Shown here: one piece after another, positions 31,107 to 41,710 of the stretch
How positions within the stretch are numbered: the first letter of the stretch is position 1
Layout of the letters: each line of letters starts with the position of its first letter
Origin: Streptococcus halichoeri
GTDB lineage: Bacteria; Bacillota; Bacilli; Lactobacillales; Streptococcaceae
Direction: 5' to 3'
Length of the DNA: 51,738 nt
Assembly: GCF_009870755.1 (NCBI RefSeq)
Contig: NZ_WLZU01000014.1
Location: 1 to 51,738, forward strand
Translations under genes and position numbers: made by a program
Notes under the pieces: model-generated
What the model saw: only the letters and a program-made list of their open reading frames with translations
The model's database searches: none
What the model was told of the DNA's origin: nothing

Positions 31107-32036
31107 ATGGCAAAAATCGCATTTGTATTTTCTGGTCAAGGTGCCCAAAAACTAGGGATGGCCCGTGATATTTATGACGCCTATCCGCTTGTGCGTGAGA
31201 CCTTTGATCAGGCTAGTCAGTTGTTGGGCTATGATCTACGGGCCTTGATTGACCAGGAGCAAGATAAGCTTAATCAGACCCGCTACACGCAACCAGCTAT
31301 CTTAACGACCTCGGTAGCGATTAGCCGATTGCTCGCGCAGCAGGGAGTTGAGCCAGATATTGTGATGGGTCTTTCGCTGGGTGAGTATTCCGCCCTTGTG
31401 GCTGCGGGTGCTATTGGCTTTAAGGATGCTTTGCTGCTAGTGGCTAAGCGAGGGCAGTTTATGGAAGAGGCGGCGCCTGCGGGTTCTGGTAAGATGGTGG
31501 CGGTGCTCAATACGCCCGCTCAAGTCATCGAAGAGACCTGTCAAGCAGCCAGTGACTATGGTGTGGTGTCGCCAGCCAACTACAATACGCCGCAACAGAT
31601 TGTGATTGGTGGTGAGACTAAGGCTGTCAATCAGGCGGTTGAACTGCTCAAGGCCAAGGGAGTTAAGCGGCTCATCCCACTTAATGTTTCAGGGCCTTTT
31701 CATACCTCACTTCTGAGTGAGGCGAGTCGGCGGTTAGCAGGGGAGTTGGAAAAGCTTCACTTTGCCCCCTTTTCTTGCCCGTTAGTGGGAAATACAGAAG
31801 CCCAGATTATGGAGCACGGTCGGATTAAGGAATTGCTTGCGCGTCAAGTGATGGAGCCGGTGCGATTTTATGACAGTATTGCTAGTCTAAAAAACTATGG
31901 TGTTGATGAAGTGCTTGAGCTTGGTACCGGAAAAGTACTAAGTGGTTTCATTAAAAAAATCGATAAGGATTTACCTTGTTATAGTATTGAGGATGTGGCG
32001 TCTTTACGTCATTACCTGACTGGAAAGAAAGGATAA
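31107..32036 (+). CDS. fabD: Malonyl-CoA:ACP transacylase
   Basis: A 309-residue acyltransferase that moves malonyl groups from CoA to ACP. The catalytic Ser lies in MGLSLGEYSALVAAG (about 90), the N-terminal FVFSGQGAQKLGMARD is typical, and the His of the dyad is in NVSGPFHTSLL. GGAGTGAGG precedes the ATG. Its stop is one base from the fabG start, so the genes are tightly coupled. Confidence 0.96.
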   Translation: MAKIAFVFSGQGAQKLGMARDIYDAYPLVRETFDQASQLLGYDLRALIDQEQDKLNQTRYTQPAILTTSVAISRLLAQQGVEPDIVMGLSLGEYSALVAAGAIGFKDALLLVAKRGQFMEEAAPAGSGKMVAVLNTPAQVIEETCQAASDYGVVSPANYNTPQQIVIGGETKAVNQAVELLKAKGVKRLIPLNVSGPFHTSLLSEASRRLAGELEKLHFAPFSCPLVGNTEAQIMEHGRIKELLARQVMEPVRFYDSIASLKNYGVDEVLELGTGKVLSGFIKKIDKDLPCYSIEDVASLRHYLTGKKG

Positions 32037-32037
32037 T

Positions 32038-32772
32038 ATGGAATTAACTGGAAAAAATGTCTTTATTACAGGATCTAGCCGCGGCATTGGTTTAGCAATT
32101 GCGCAAGCTTTTTCGCAAAAAGGGGCAAATGTTGTTTTAAATGCCCGCTCTGCTATTTCAGAAGAACTGATCGCCTCAGTGGCAGGTCCAGAAAATAAAG
32201 TGATTGCTATTAGCGGTGATGTGTCGCAAGAAAAAGACGCACAAAGAATGATCAAAGAAGCCATTGATCAATTGGGGTCTATTGATGTATTAGTCAACAA
32301 TGCGGGCATTACCAATGATAAGCTCATGCTTAGAATGACCCAAGAGGATTTTGAGCAAGTCTTGCGTGTCAACCTGACGGGTGCTTTTAACATGACACAA
32401 TCCGTCTTGAAACCGATGACAAAAGGACGCCAAGGTGCTATTATCAACATATCCAGTGTCGTTGGCCTTATGGGAAATGTCGGTCAGGCTAACTATGCCG
32501 CTTCTAAGGCGGGCTTGATTGGCTTTACCAAATCTGTTGCACGTGAAGTTGCTGGCCGTGGCATCACTGTCAATGCCCTTGCACCAGGTTTTATTGCTTC
32601 AGATATGACCGGTGTGCTATCAGAAAAAACACAAGAAGCTATTTTAAGCCAAATTCCAATGAAGCGGATTGGTCAAGCTTGCGAAGTTGCTGATTTAGTA
32701 ACCTACTTAGCAGCTCAAACATATATCACAGGTCAAGTGCTGGCTATTGACGGTGGCATGACCATGTATTAA
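32038..32772 (+). CDS. fabG: 3-oxoacyl-ACP reductase
   Basis: A 244-residue short-chain dehydrogenase that reduces 3-oxoacyl-ACP with NADPH. The cofactor loop is FITGSSRGIGLAIA, and NNAGIT follows. The catalytic Ser is in IINISSVVGLMG, and Tyr and Lys are in NYAASKAGLIG. The C-terminus ITGQVLAIDGGMTMY is typical. AAGAAAGGA lies upstream, within the fabD end. Confidence 0.97.
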   Translation: MELTGKNVFITGSSRGIGLAIAQAFSQKGANVVLNARSAISEELIASVAGPENKVIAISGDVSQEKDAQRMIKEAIDQLGSIDVLVNNAGITNDKLMLRMTQEDFEQVLRVNLTGAFNMTQSVLKPMTKGRQGAIINISSVVGLMGNVGQANYAASKAGLIGFTKSVAREVAGRGITVNALAPGFIASDMTGVLSEKTQEAILSQIPMKRIGQACEVADLVTYLAAQTYITGQVLAIDGGMTMY

Positions 32773-32782
32773 GAGAGGTAAA

Positions 32783-34018
32783 ATGATGACATTGAATCGT
32801 GTAGTAGTTACAGGCTATGGGGTAACTTCTTCAATTGGAAATACACCTGAAACCTTATGGTCCAGCCTAAAAAATGGTAAAATAGGTATTGGTCCTATTA
32901 CCAAGTTTGATGCCAGTGAATTTGACGTTAAAAATGCCGCTGAAATCAAAGATTTCCCCTTTGATCGTTACTTTATCAAAAAAGACACTAATCGCTATGA
33001 CGACTATTCGCTCTATGCTATGTATGCCGCTAATGAAGCAGTCGCAATGGCTAAGCTGTCACTTGATGAGGTTAACAAAGATCGCTTTGGTGTGATTGTC
33101 GCTTCTGGGATTGGAGGCATCGAAGAAATCGAAGAGCAGGTCCTAAGATTAAATACTAAAGGACCAAAACGTGTTAAACCGATGACCTTGCCTAAGGCCT
33201 TGCCAAATATGGCTGCTGGGAATGTTGCAATGAAGATGCAAGCCCAAGGCATTAGTAAGTCCGTCAATACGGCATGTGCTTCTTCTAATGATGCTATTGG
33301 CGAAGCCTTTCATCATATCAAATTTGGCCAGCAAGATATGATGCTAGTCGGTGGCTCGGAAGCTTCGATTACGCCTTTTGCGATTGCTGGTTTCCAAAGC
33401 TTGACAGCCCTTTCTACCACAGTTGATCCAAAGAGAAGCTCAATTCCTTTTGATAAGGAGCGTAATGGCTTTATCATGGGTGAAGGCTCTGGTATGTTGC
33501 TTTTAGAGAGCTTAGAACATGCCCAAAAGAGAGGGGCAACCATCTATGCGGAGATTGTCGGTTATGGTCGCAGCTGTGATGCCTATCACATGACCTCACC
33601 CCACCCAGCTGGTTTGGGCGCTCAAAAGGCTATCAAACAATCTATTGAGGAAGCTGGAATTAGCCCTGAGCAAGTTGGCTATGTCAATGCACATGGAACC
33701 TCGACTCAGGCCAATGAAACGGGAGAAAGCAGCGCGATTGTTGCTGTATTAGGCCAAGAGGTGCCGGTATCTTCAACCAAGTCCTACCACGGCCATGCCT
33801 TGGGGGCAACGGGTGCGATTGAGGCGATTGCTACTATTGAAGCTATGCGTCACAATTATGTCCCGATGACGGCGGGCACCCAGGCCTTGTCAGAGGATAT
33901 TAAAGCGAATGTTATTTATGGCCAAGGATTAGAAACTGATATTCCTTATGCCTTATCCAATACCTTTGGCTTTGGCGGCCACAATGCTGTTTTAGCATTT
34001 AAGCGCTGGGAGGACTAA
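32783..34018 (+). CDS. fabF: 3-oxoacyl-ACP synthase II
   Basis: A 411-residue elongating condensing enzyme. The Cys-His-His triad is visible in VNTACASSNDA, VNAHGTSTQANE and SYHGHALGATGAIEA. The C-terminal NTFGFGGHNAVLAF is a KAS hallmark. Two ATG codons stand side by side (32783 and 32786); the second has the better distance to GAGAGG. The end of the gene (TGGGAGGAC TAA) doubles as the ribosome site of the next small gene, which begins two bases later. Confidence 0.97.
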   Translation: MMTLNRVVVTGYGVTSSIGNTPETLWSSLKNGKIGIGPITKFDASEFDVKNAAEIKDFPFDRYFIKKDTNRYDDYSLYAMYAANEAVAMAKLSLDEVNKDRFGVIVASGIGGIEEIEEQVLRLNTKGPKRVKPMTLPKALPNMAAGNVAMKMQAQGISKSVNTACASSNDAIGEAFHHIKFGQQDMMLVGGSEASITPFAIAGFQSLTALSTTVDPKRSSIPFDKERNGFIMGEGSGMLLLESLEHAQKRGATIYAEIVGYGRSCDAYHMTSPHPAGLGAQKAIKQSIEEAGISPEQVGYVNAHGTSTQANETGESSAIVAVLGQEVPVSSTKSYHGHALGATGAIEAIATIEAMRHNYVPMTAGTQALSEDIKANVIYGQGLETDIPYALSNTFGFGGHNAVLAFKRWED

Positions 34019-34020
34019 GT

Positions 34021-34257
34021 GTGACTTTTGAAGAAATTAAAGATTTGGTTTCCTATTTAGAAACTTTAGGTGTACATGAGTTTTCACTAAAGACTGAAAA
34101 AATTGATCTTATTTTTAAAAAGAATCATCCAGTAGAAGAGCAGTTAAGGATTACTGTCAATCAAAATGACGAGCAAATGTCACAAGTAAATCATCTGACA
34201 CAAGACGAACACCTTTTTCGGGGAACCATTTTGGAATTTGAAGATTGGGAGACTTAA
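34021..34257 (+). CDS. Truncated AccB-like small protein (BCCP N-terminal paralogue)
   Basis: A 78-residue protein between fabF and accB that I do not know from other FAS II loci. Residues 1-35 (EEIKDLVSYLETLGVHEFSL then KTEKIDLIFKKN) clearly resemble the start of the AccB that follows ([20 protein letters not shown] then [12 protein letters not shown]). The biotinyl domain with its AMKM-type Lys is absent. The last ten residues (TILEFEDWET) resemble the end of FabF (AVLAFKRWED). The GTG start has an ideal GGGAGG seven bases before it, matching the GGGAG before accB. Both observations suggest an old tandem duplication of the fabF-accB junction. The frame is intact and packed with one-base gaps, so it is probably translated. 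Function unknown; it could modulate carboxylase assembly. Confidence 0.75.
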   Translation: MTFEEIKDLVSYLETLGVHEFSLKTEKIDLIFKKNHPVEEQLRITVNQNDEQMSQVNHLTQDEHLFRGTILEFEDWET

Positions 34258-34258
34258 T

Positions 34259-34720
34259 TTGGAGTTAGCAGAACTAAAAGACTTGATGCGCGAATTTGAT
34301 GCCTCAAGTCTAAGAGAATTTTCCTTTAAAACACAGGATCAAGAAATTAACTTTAGTAAAAATGATCATCATTCTCTTGTAGCTAAGCCTCAATTAGATA
34401 CTCAAGACAATAGGCCACCACAAGAGGAGCAAGTAGCAACCAAAGAGGGTAGTCAATCCCAAGCAAATCAGCCACAAGCTGGTCAAGTGGTGGAAAGCCC
34501 TCTGGTTGGGGTTGCTTATCGCTCACCTGGCCCAGATAAGGCTAACTTTGTGGCTATTGGTGATCATGTAACCAAAGGACAAACCCTTCTGATTATTGAA
34601 GCCATGAAGGTCATGAATGAAATTCCGTCACCAACAGATGGTGTGATTACAGAAATCCTCGTCAATAACGAGGATGTTGTTGAGTTTGGACAAGGTTTGG
34701 TGCGAATTGATGATAGATAA
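34259..34720 (+). CDS. accB: Biotin carboxyl carrier protein of acetyl-CoA carboxylase
   Basis: A 153-residue carrier. It has an N-terminal AccC-interaction segment (1-35), a Gln/Pro-rich flexible linker (about 40-85) and a C-terminal biotinyl domain with the biotinylated Lys in [10 protein letters not shown]. The frame is open seven codons upstream, but GGGAG lies exactly seven bases before a TTG at 34259, which I take as the start. The preceding small gene ends two bases before it. Its last codons overlap the fabZ start by 11 bases. Confidence 0.94.
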   Translation: MELAELKDLMREFDASSLREFSFKTQDQEINFSKNDHHSLVAKPQLDTQDNRPPQEEQVATKEGSQSQANQPQAGQVVESPLVGVAYRSPGPDKANFVAIGDHVTKGQTLLIIEAMKVMNEIPSPTDGVITEILVNNEDVVEFGQGLVRIDDR

Positions 34721-35132
34721 TGAAAAAATTCAAGAGGCCTTGCCTCATCGCTATCCCATGTTGCTTGTTGATCGTGTTTTAGAACAAACAGATCAACACA
34801 TTGTTGCCTTAAAAAATGTCACCATTAATGAACCCTTTTTCCAAGGACATTTTCCTGGCTATCCTGTGATGCCAGGTGTCCTTATTATGGAAGCTTTAGC
34901 CCAGACGGCGGGTGTTTTGGAGCTCTCCAAGCCAGAAAACCAAGGCAAGCTTGTTTTTTATGCTGGCATGGATAAGGTGCGCTTTAAAAAGCAAGTGCGA
35001 CCAGGGGATCAATTAGTGATGACGGTGACCTTCCTTAAACGACGTGGTCGGATGGCTGTGGTTTCGGCCAAGGCAGAAGTTGATGGTCAATTAGCTGCCA
35101 GCGGCATCTTGACCTTTGCCCTTGCTAACTGA
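34710..35132 (+). CDS. fabZ: 3-hydroxyacyl-ACP dehydratase
   Basis: A 140-residue hot-dog-fold dehydratase. The hallmark [13 protein letters not shown] and the active-site His and Glu in [20 protein letters not shown] are present. The chosen ATG overlaps accB by 11 bases; an upstream in-frame codon would add residues unlike the family. The length agrees with other streptococcal FabZ proteins. It dehydrates 3-hydroxyacyl-ACP before FabK reduction. Confidence 0.95.
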   Translation: MIDNEKIQEALPHRYPMLLVDRVLEQTDQHIVALKNVTINEPFFQGHFPGYPVMPGVLIMEALAQTAGVLELSKPENQGKLVFYAGMDKVRFKKQVRPGDQLVMTVTFLKRRGRMAVVSAKAEVDGQLAASGILTFALAN

Positions 35133-35173
35133 TCTCAGCCTTGATTTAGGAAACTTCTGTGGAGGTTTAAGAA

Positions 35174-36538
35174 ATGTTTCAAAAAATATTAATTGCCAAT
35201 CGAGGAGAGATTGCCGTTCGCATTATCCGAGCTGCACGAGAACTAGGCATTGCTACTGTAGCAGTCTATTCTGAGGCAGATAAAGATGCCTTACATACGG
35301 TATTAGCTGATGAGGCCATTTGTGTCGGCCCAGCCCGGGCTACAGATTCTTATCTGAATATGAATGCCATCCTCTCAGCTGCCCTGGTCACTGGTGCGCA
35401 AGCGATTCACCCAGGCTTTGGCTTTTTAAGTGAAAACGCTAAGTTTGCCACCATGTGCGAGGAGATGAAGATTAAGTTCATCGGTCCTTCTGCTAAGGTA
35501 ATGCACCAAATGGGGGATAAAATCAATGCGCGGGCCACGATGCGCAAGGCCGGTGTGCCAGTTATTCCTGGCTCAGATGGTGCCCTAGCCAGCCCGCAAG
35601 AAGCCAAGGCGGTAGCTGATCAGATTGGCTATCCCGTCATGCTCAAAGCAGCAGCAGGTGGCGGTGGAAAAGGCATTCGCAAAGTCAGGTCTCCATTAGA
35701 TCTTGAGGAGGCTTTTCTTTCGGCCTCACAAGAAGCCCAGAGTGCCTTTGGCGATGGCGCTATGTACATTGAAAAAGTCATCTACCCAGCGCGCCATATC
35801 GAAGTGCAAATCTTAGGAGACCATAATGGCCATATTATTCATTTGGGCGAAAGGGATTGCTCATTGCAGCGGCATAACCAAAAGGTCTTAGAAGAGAGTC
35901 CATCTATTGCTATTGGCCCAAGCTTGCGCAAAAAAATTGGCGACGCGGCGGTTAGAGCAGCCCAGTCTGTTGGCTATGAAAATGCAGGAACGATTGAATT
36001 TCTACTAGACGTTGAAAGCGGGCAATTCTATTTTATGGAAATGAATACGCGCATCCAGGTAGAGCATCCCGTCACCGAATTTGTGACAGGGATTGATATT
36101 GTTAAAGAACAAATCACCATTGCAGCCGGTCTTCCCCTGGAATACCAACAAGCTGATATTACCATCTGTGGGCACGCGATTGAGTGTCGGATTAACGCCG
36201 AAAATCCTAAATTAGATTTTGCTCCAAGTCCAGGTAAGATTGATGAGCTATACTTGCCAGGTGGCGGCCTTGGTTTACGGGTTGATTCAGCTGTATACCC
36301 AGGTTATACGATCCCTCCTTATTATGATAGTATGATTGCTAAGATTATTGTCCATGGGGAGAATCGTTTTGATGCTTTGATGAAGATGCAAAGGGCCCTC
36401 TATGAGCTTGAGATTGGTGGTCTTGCGACGAATACAGAATTCCAGATGGACTTAATCTCTAATAAGCAGGTGATTGCAGGGGACTATGACACCTCCTTTT
36501 TGATGGAGACATTTTTACCTGAATATACCAATGACTAG
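35174..36538 (+). CDS. accC: Acetyl-CoA carboxylase biotin carboxylase subunit
   Basis: A 454-residue ATP-grasp enzyme that carboxylates the biotin on AccB. It begins with [19 protein letters not shown]. The ATP loop is [13 protein letters not shown] (about 158-170), and further conserved stretches are [16 protein letters not shown] and [22 protein letters not shown] precedes the ATG. It is followed by accD after eight bases. The identification is certain. Confidence 0.98.
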   Translation: MFQKILIANRGEIAVRIIRAARELGIATVAVYSEADKDALHTVLADEAICVGPARATDSYLNMNAILSAALVTGAQAIHPGFGFLSENAKFATMCEEMKIKFIGPSAKVMHQMGDKINARATMRKAGVPVIPGSDGALASPQEAKAVADQIGYPVMLKAAAGGGGKGIRKVRSPLDLEEAFLSASQEAQSAFGDGAMYIEKVIYPARHIEVQILGDHNGHIIHLGERDCSLQRHNQKVLEESPSIAIGPSLRKKIGDAAVRAAQSVGYENAGTIEFLLDVESGQFYFMEMNTRIQVEHPVTEFVTGIDIVKEQITIAAGLPLEYQQADITICGHAIECRINAENPKLDFAPSPGKIDELYLPGGGLGLRVDSAVYPGYTIPPYYDSMIAKIIVHGENRFDALMKMQRALYELEIGGLATNTEFQMDLISNKQVIAGDYDTSFLMETFLPEYTND

Positions 36539-36546
36539 GAGGCGAC

Positions 36547-37419
36547 ATGGCTTTATTTAGTAACAAAGATAAATATATCCGCATCACTCCGCACCACTCT
36601 AAGAAGGGTCCTTTGAGTGATACTGTTCCAGAAGTTCCCGATGAATTATTTGCTAAGTGCCCTGCTTGCCGCCATATGATTTACCAAAAAGACCTTGGTC
36701 TTGCCAAGATTTGTCCCAAATGTGGCTATAATTTCCGGATTTCAGCGCATGAACGCTTAGCCATTACGATTGATCCCGATACGTTTGAAGAACTCTATCA
36801 GGATCTACCGAATCAAGATCCCTTACAATTTCCAGATTATGCGGAGAAATTGGTGAAAACGCAAGCAAGAACAGGCTTGCATGAAGCGGTTTTGACCGGC
36901 TTGGCCCGCATTCAGGGACAGCGCGTAGCCCTTGCGGTTATGGATTCACATTTTATCATGGCCAGTATGGGGACGGTCGTGGGAGAAAAGCTCACGCTGC
37001 TTTTTGAACAGGCACTCAACGAACAGTTACCTGTGGTTATTTTCACCGCCTCAGGCGGTGCCCGGATGCAAGAAGGTATTATGAGCTTGATGCAAATGGC
37101 CAAAGTATCGGCTGCTGTCAAGCGCCATTCTAATGCTGGTTTGTTTTATTTGACGGTCTTAACGGATCCAACTACTGGTGGTGTAACGGCTAGCTTTGCC
37201 ATGCAAGGCGATATTATCTTAGCAGAGCCGCAATCCTTAGTTGGCTTTGCTGGACGTCGGGTGATTGAAACGACAGTGCGTGAAGATCTGCCAGAAGATT
37301 TTCAGCGTTCAGAGTTTTTGCTCCACCACGGTTTTGTTGATGCTATTGTGAAGCGGACAGAATTGCCCACAACCATTGCCTATTTAGTTGCTTTGCATGG
37401 AGGTGCACGAAATGACTGA
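36547..37419 (+). CDS. accD: Acetyl-CoA carboxylase carboxyltransferase beta subunit
   Basis: A 290-residue subunit. The N-terminal zinc ribbon is seen as CPAC (about 37-40) and CPKC (about 56-59). The crotonase-fold domain holds [20 protein letters not shown] and [12 protein letters not shown]. With AccA it transfers the carboxyl group from biotin to acetyl-CoA. AGGAGGCGAC precedes the ATG. The stop codon overlaps the accA start (ATGACTGA). Confidence 0.97.
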   Translation: MALFSNKDKYIRITPHHSKKGPLSDTVPEVPDELFAKCPACRHMIYQKDLGLAKICPKCGYNFRISAHERLAITIDPDTFEELYQDLPNQDPLQFPDYAEKLVKTQARTGLHEAVLTGLARIQGQRVALAVMDSHFIMASMGTVVGEKLTLLFEQALNEQLPVVIFTASGGARMQEGIMSLMQMAKVSAAVKRHSNAGLFYLTVLTDPTTGGVTASFAMQGDIILAEPQSLVGFAGRRVIETTVREDLPEDFQRSEFLLHHGFVDAIVKRTELPTTIAYLVALHGGARND

Positions 37420-38182
37420 CGTGTCAAGAATTCTCAAGGAAGCCCGTGATCAGGGCCGGACCACGGCTTTAGAATACGCGGAGCTGATTCTTGATGAGTT
37501 TATGGAATTACATGGCGACCGCCACTTTGGTGATGATGGTGCAGTGATAGGAGGTGTCGGCTATCTAGCTGGTCAGCCGGTTACTGTGATTGGTATCCAA
37601 AAAGGAAAAAATCTCCAGGACAATCTGCTTCGAAATTTTGGTCAACCGCACCCGGAAGGCTATCGTAAGGCTTTGCGCCTAATGAAGCAGGCAGAAAAAT
37701 TTAACCGTCCCATTATCACCTTTATCAACACAGCGGGAGCCTATCCTGGCATAGGGGCTGAAGAGCGGGGTCAAGGCCAAGCTATTGCGCAAAATCTGTT
37801 TGAAATGAGTGATTTAAAAGTCCCCATTATTGCCATCATTATTGGTGAAGGGGGCTCTGGTGGAGCGCTAGCCTTAGCTCTAGCCGACCAAGTCTGGATG
37901 CTTGAAAATGCCATTTATTCTGTATTAAGTCCAGAGGGTTTTGCCTCCATTTTATGGAAGGATGGCTCGCGCGCAACGCAAGCAGCAGAATTGATGAAAA
38001 TGACCTCCAAGGAGCTAAAAGAGCTGACTGTGATTGACCGGATTATTCCTGAACGAGGCTACTTCTCTAGTGAAATTATCCAAGCTATCAAAGACCAGCT
38101 TATTGAGGAGTTGGCTAAGTTGTCTCAACTAAGCATTTCAGAATTGATAGAGCAACGTTACCAGCGTTTCCGCAAATTTTAA
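37412..38182 (+). CDS. accA: Acetyl-CoA carboxylase carboxyltransferase alpha subunit
   Basis: A 256-residue subunit, last gene of the FAS II operon. It contains [18 protein letters not shown], the [17 protein letters not shown] loop and [15 protein letters not shown]. The ATG at 37412 lies inside the accD end with GGAGG before it; an upstream codon in frame would add eight residues and is less likely. A terminator with the AAAACGAATG stem follows 100 bases on. Confidence 0.97.
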   Translation: MTDVSRILKEARDQGRTTALEYAELILDEFMELHGDRHFGDDGAVIGGVGYLAGQPVTVIGIQKGKNLQDNLLRNFGQPHPEGYRKALRLMKQAEKFNRPIITFINTAGAYPGIGAEERGQGQAIAQNLFEMSDLKVPIIAIIIGEGGSGGALALALADQVWMLENAIYSVLSPEGFASILWKDGSRATQAAELMKMTSKELKELTVIDRIIPERGYFSSEIIQAIKDQLIEELAKLSQLSISELIEQRYQRFRKF

Positions 38183-38286
38183 GAAGTAAGCTGGAAATGT
38201 GATGTGCTCATGTCTGGCATCAGTGCAAGCACTCCCTTACTATATAATCAGCAGTGAATCAATCAAATCATCTGATTAACATTACC

Positions 38287-38340
38287 TAAAAAACGAATGC
38301 TTACGATTGAGACAGGTTTATCATCGTTTCATTCGTTTTT
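38287..38340 (+). terminator. Terminator of the FAS II operon
   Basis: AAAAACGAATG (about 38288-38299) pairs with CATTCGTTTTT (38330-38340) around a 30-base loop. The same stem occurs after the amidase gene (5601-5655), so it may be a dispersed terminator unit. Confidence 0.7.
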
Positions 38341-38343
38341 GGC

Positions 38344-38493
38344 TTATAGTAAGTTTTTGCGGCTTGCTTTTTTTGGCTCATAATCCAGCCTTGCATAGAG
38401 TTCAATGTGCGTCTTATGTTGAAAAACGTTGTCTAAAGCTATATTTTTGTCTTTAATTCCGATTAATTCTGTAGTAGGACAGAGTTGTTCCAT
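38344..38493 (-). pseudogene. N-terminal fragment of an ISL3-family transposase
   Basis: On the minus strand an ATG at 38491-38493 opens 49 codons. The first 40 residues, MEQLCPTTELIGIKDKNIAL then DNVFQHKTHIELYARLDYEP, match the N-terminus of IS1167-type ISL3 transposases as I remember it (MEQL... IKD.NI ... LDY.). The frame then runs into unrelated sequence and stops. About nine tenths of the roughly 420-residue transposase is missing. The terminal repeat of the element lies about 120 bases upstream of the ATG, in the expected place. Confidence 0.75.
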
Positions 38494-38615
38494 ATGATGC
38501 TTTCGAATGAGTTGTTTTGTCGCTTTTCATTATAAGTCATATGGAACTTTTTGTCTGCATGAAAAAGGCCTATCATTTCCAGAGTGGATTTACCCACTAC
38601 AGAAATGATAGAGCC
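38350..38615 (-). mobile_element. ISL3-family insertion sequence remnant (left end)
   Basis: The outer end at 38592-38615 reads on the minus strand GGCTC...CTGTAGTGGGT, like the end at 26857-26880. Just inside it an inverted repeat is nested: CTATCATTTC with GAAATGATAG (38570-38612), around AGTGG/CCACT. The transposase start follows. The right part of the element is deleted near 38.36 kb. Confidence 0.7.
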
Positions 38616-38654
38616 AAAAAAGATTGATTTGTTAATCCACTTAAGAGCAGCAAA

Positions 38655-38684
38655 AGGCTAGGAAGTTAATTTCCTAGCCTCTTT
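38655..38684 (-). terminator. Terminator of serS
   Basis: AGGCTAGGAA (38655-38664), loop GTTAAT, TTCCTAGCCT (38671-38680): ten perfect pairs. T-runs lie on both sides, so it can act in both directions. It is just past the serS stop. Confidence 0.85.
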
Positions 38685-38689
38685 TGAAA

Positions 38690-40168
<1,479 letters not shown>

Positions 40169-40174
40169 GTGCCA

Positions 40175-40203
40175 TTATAGACCATTTTGTTTTAAATGTA
40201 AAT
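40175..40203 (-). promoter_or_regulatory. Promoter of the serS T-box transcript
   Basis: On the minus strand TTTACA (40198-40203), a 17-base spacer and TATAAT (40175-40180), seven bases before the predicted start of the leader. Confidence 0.8.
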
Positions 40204-40322
40204 AAAAATTTGCTGTGGGCTAGGGTTGTGCCTTTGGGAAATGCTGAGCTTTGTCAGTAAGTTCAGACTGCATGCAGCATTTTTGTCTAGCATACTTGAG
40301 GTTTTGGATCTGCTTTGGCCTA

Positions 40323-40331
40323 TGCTAGAAT
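40323..40331 (+). promoter_or_regulatory. Extended -10 promoter of the acyltransferase gene, predicted leaderless start
   Basis: TGCTAGAAT, with TTGGAT (40304-40309) 16 bases before its hexamer. Exactly six bases separate the -10 from the ATG at 40338. The AGGA in those six bases is too close to the ATG to be a normal ribosome site. Confidence 0.5.
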
Positions 40332-40337
40332 AGGAAT

Positions 40338-41405
40338 ATGAAAAACTATCTTAGTGAACAAAAATCGCAACGAAATACTGGACTTGACCTTCTTAGGATT
40401 ATTTCGATGTTTATGATTGTTATCACCCATGTTTTAGGCAAGGGTGGGCTGCGCTCGTCGGTGCAAGGGCAGACGGATGCTTATTTTATTGTGACTTGGA
40501 TGATCCAGGTCCTGGTGTATGGGGCGGTGAATTGCTATGCGCTTATCAGTGGTTATGTCGGAGTTCATTCGATTTATCGCTATTCTAAACTCTTAGCGAT
40601 CTGGGCTCAGGTTTTCTTTTATACGTTTAGCATCACAAGCTTGTTTGCTTTGTTTGGTTATCCGGTTAGTCTGATGGATTGGCGCAATGCCTTTTTGCCT
40701 ATTGTTAGTGGACAATATTGGTACATTACAGCATATTTTGGGTTGCTCATCTTTATGCCACTCATCACTAATGGCATCCAGTCGTTAACCAATCGTCAAC
40801 TTTACCACCTCGTTATTTTGATGTTTGGTGTATTTTCATTATTGCCAGCATTAATGAATAATCGTGTCAGTGAATTCTCTTTAAGTAAGGGATTTGAGAT
40901 GACTTGGTTAATGATTCTCTACATTTTAGGGGCCTACCTGAGGCGCTTAGATTTATCCCTTTTTAAAAACAGCTACCTCATCAGCATTTATCTCTTATCA
41001 TTAGTAGCTACCTATATCATGAAATTCTTGGTTGGCAATATCTGGTACTGGTATGTGTCACCGACCCTTACGCTGGGTGCCATTTGCTTTTTTATCTTAT
41101 TTGCCAAGGTCCAAATTACACCTGGCACTTGGTTCCATAAAATGATTGTTGTGTTAGCACCGACCACCTTGGGTGTCTATCTTTGCCATCTTCACCCTCT
41201 CATCGTCCGTTATTTTGTCCGGGATTTTGCTGCTTCCTTTGTACAAGAGTCCATTTTCTTTTATCCTTTGCTGATACTAGGAGCAGCTATCGCCATTTAT
41301 CTGCTGGCTTTTACAGTGGAGCGCCTGCGTCTATATATTTTCAAGCAAGTGCATTTTCGTCAATTTTTGGCGTGGTTCGACAGAAAATTCCCCTATAATG
41401 ACTGA
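40338..41405 (+). CDS. Membrane acyltransferase, acyltransferase 3 family
   Basis: A 355-residue integral membrane protein with about ten hydrophobic segments. The family signature is at the N-terminus: RNTGLDLLRIISMFMIVITH, with the catalytic-type His31 and the preceding Arg. Acyltransferase 3 proteins move acetyl or other acyl groups across the membrane onto sugars of the wall, capsule or lipids. The acceptor here is unknown, and no polysaccharide genes are adjacent. The mRNA is predicted to be leaderless. It stands alone between serS (divergent) and the man operon (convergent). Confidence 0.9.
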   Translation: MKNYLSEQKSQRNTGLDLLRIISMFMIVITHVLGKGGLRSSVQGQTDAYFIVTWMIQVLVYGAVNCYALISGYVGVHSIYRYSKLLAIWAQVFFYTFSITSLFALFGYPVSLMDWRNAFLPIVSGQYWYITAYFGLLIFMPLITNGIQSLTNRQLYHLVILMFGVFSLLPALMNNRVSEFSLSKGFEMTWLMILYILGAYLRRLDLSLFKNSYLISIYLLSLVATYIMKFLVGNIWYWYVSPTLTLGAICFFILFAKVQITPGTWFHKMIVVLAPTTLGVYLCHLHPLIVRYFVRDFAASFVQESIFFYPLLILGAAIAIYLLAFTVERLRLYIFKQVHFRQFLAWFDRKFPYND

Positions 41406-41490
41406 CTAAAGAGAGCATCTAGGCTAGTTGTTTCCCCCAAGAAGGACCGGGACAAAAACTGTACCGCCAAGCCACTCACTAGCACTGAGC

Positions 41491-41522
41491 CCCACCTCAT
41501 TGGTGAGGGCTTTTGACTTTTC
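41491..41522 (+). terminator. Terminator of the acyltransferase gene
   Basis: CCTCA (41495-41499) with TGAGG (41504-41508), extended by outer G-C pairs, then CTTTTGACTTTTC. Confidence 0.6.
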
Positions 41523-41634
41523 TTAGACTTTTCTCAGAAAAAATCAGCTGAGCTGGGCAGTTTTTAGCATCAGGTGCCCACAGTGCATCGTCTAGTAAGT
41601 GTCTATCAGTTGGTCACGGTTTGTCAGCGTCAAG

Positions 41635-41681
41635 CAAAAAAAGATTGAAAAAAGTGGCCAAATCGGCTACTTTCTTCAATC
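41635..41681 (-). terminator. Terminator of the man operon
   Basis: On the minus strand GATTGAAGAAAGTAGCC pairs with GGCCACTTTTTTCAATC with few mismatches, followed by TTTTTTTG. Confidence 0.85.
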
Positions 41682-41710
41682 CCATGCTAAATCTAGCTCG
41701 TTTTGCTGGC

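Larger units (their letters stand above)
41406..41710. other. Convergent terminator region between acyltransferase and man operon
   Basis: It holds one terminator for each direction (41491-41512 and 41635-41681). I see no gene in between. Confidence 0.6.

Noticed and set aside
34674..34709. Earlier start for fabZ
   Set aside because: The 12 extra residues lie wholly within accB, do not resemble FabZ and lack a ribosome site.
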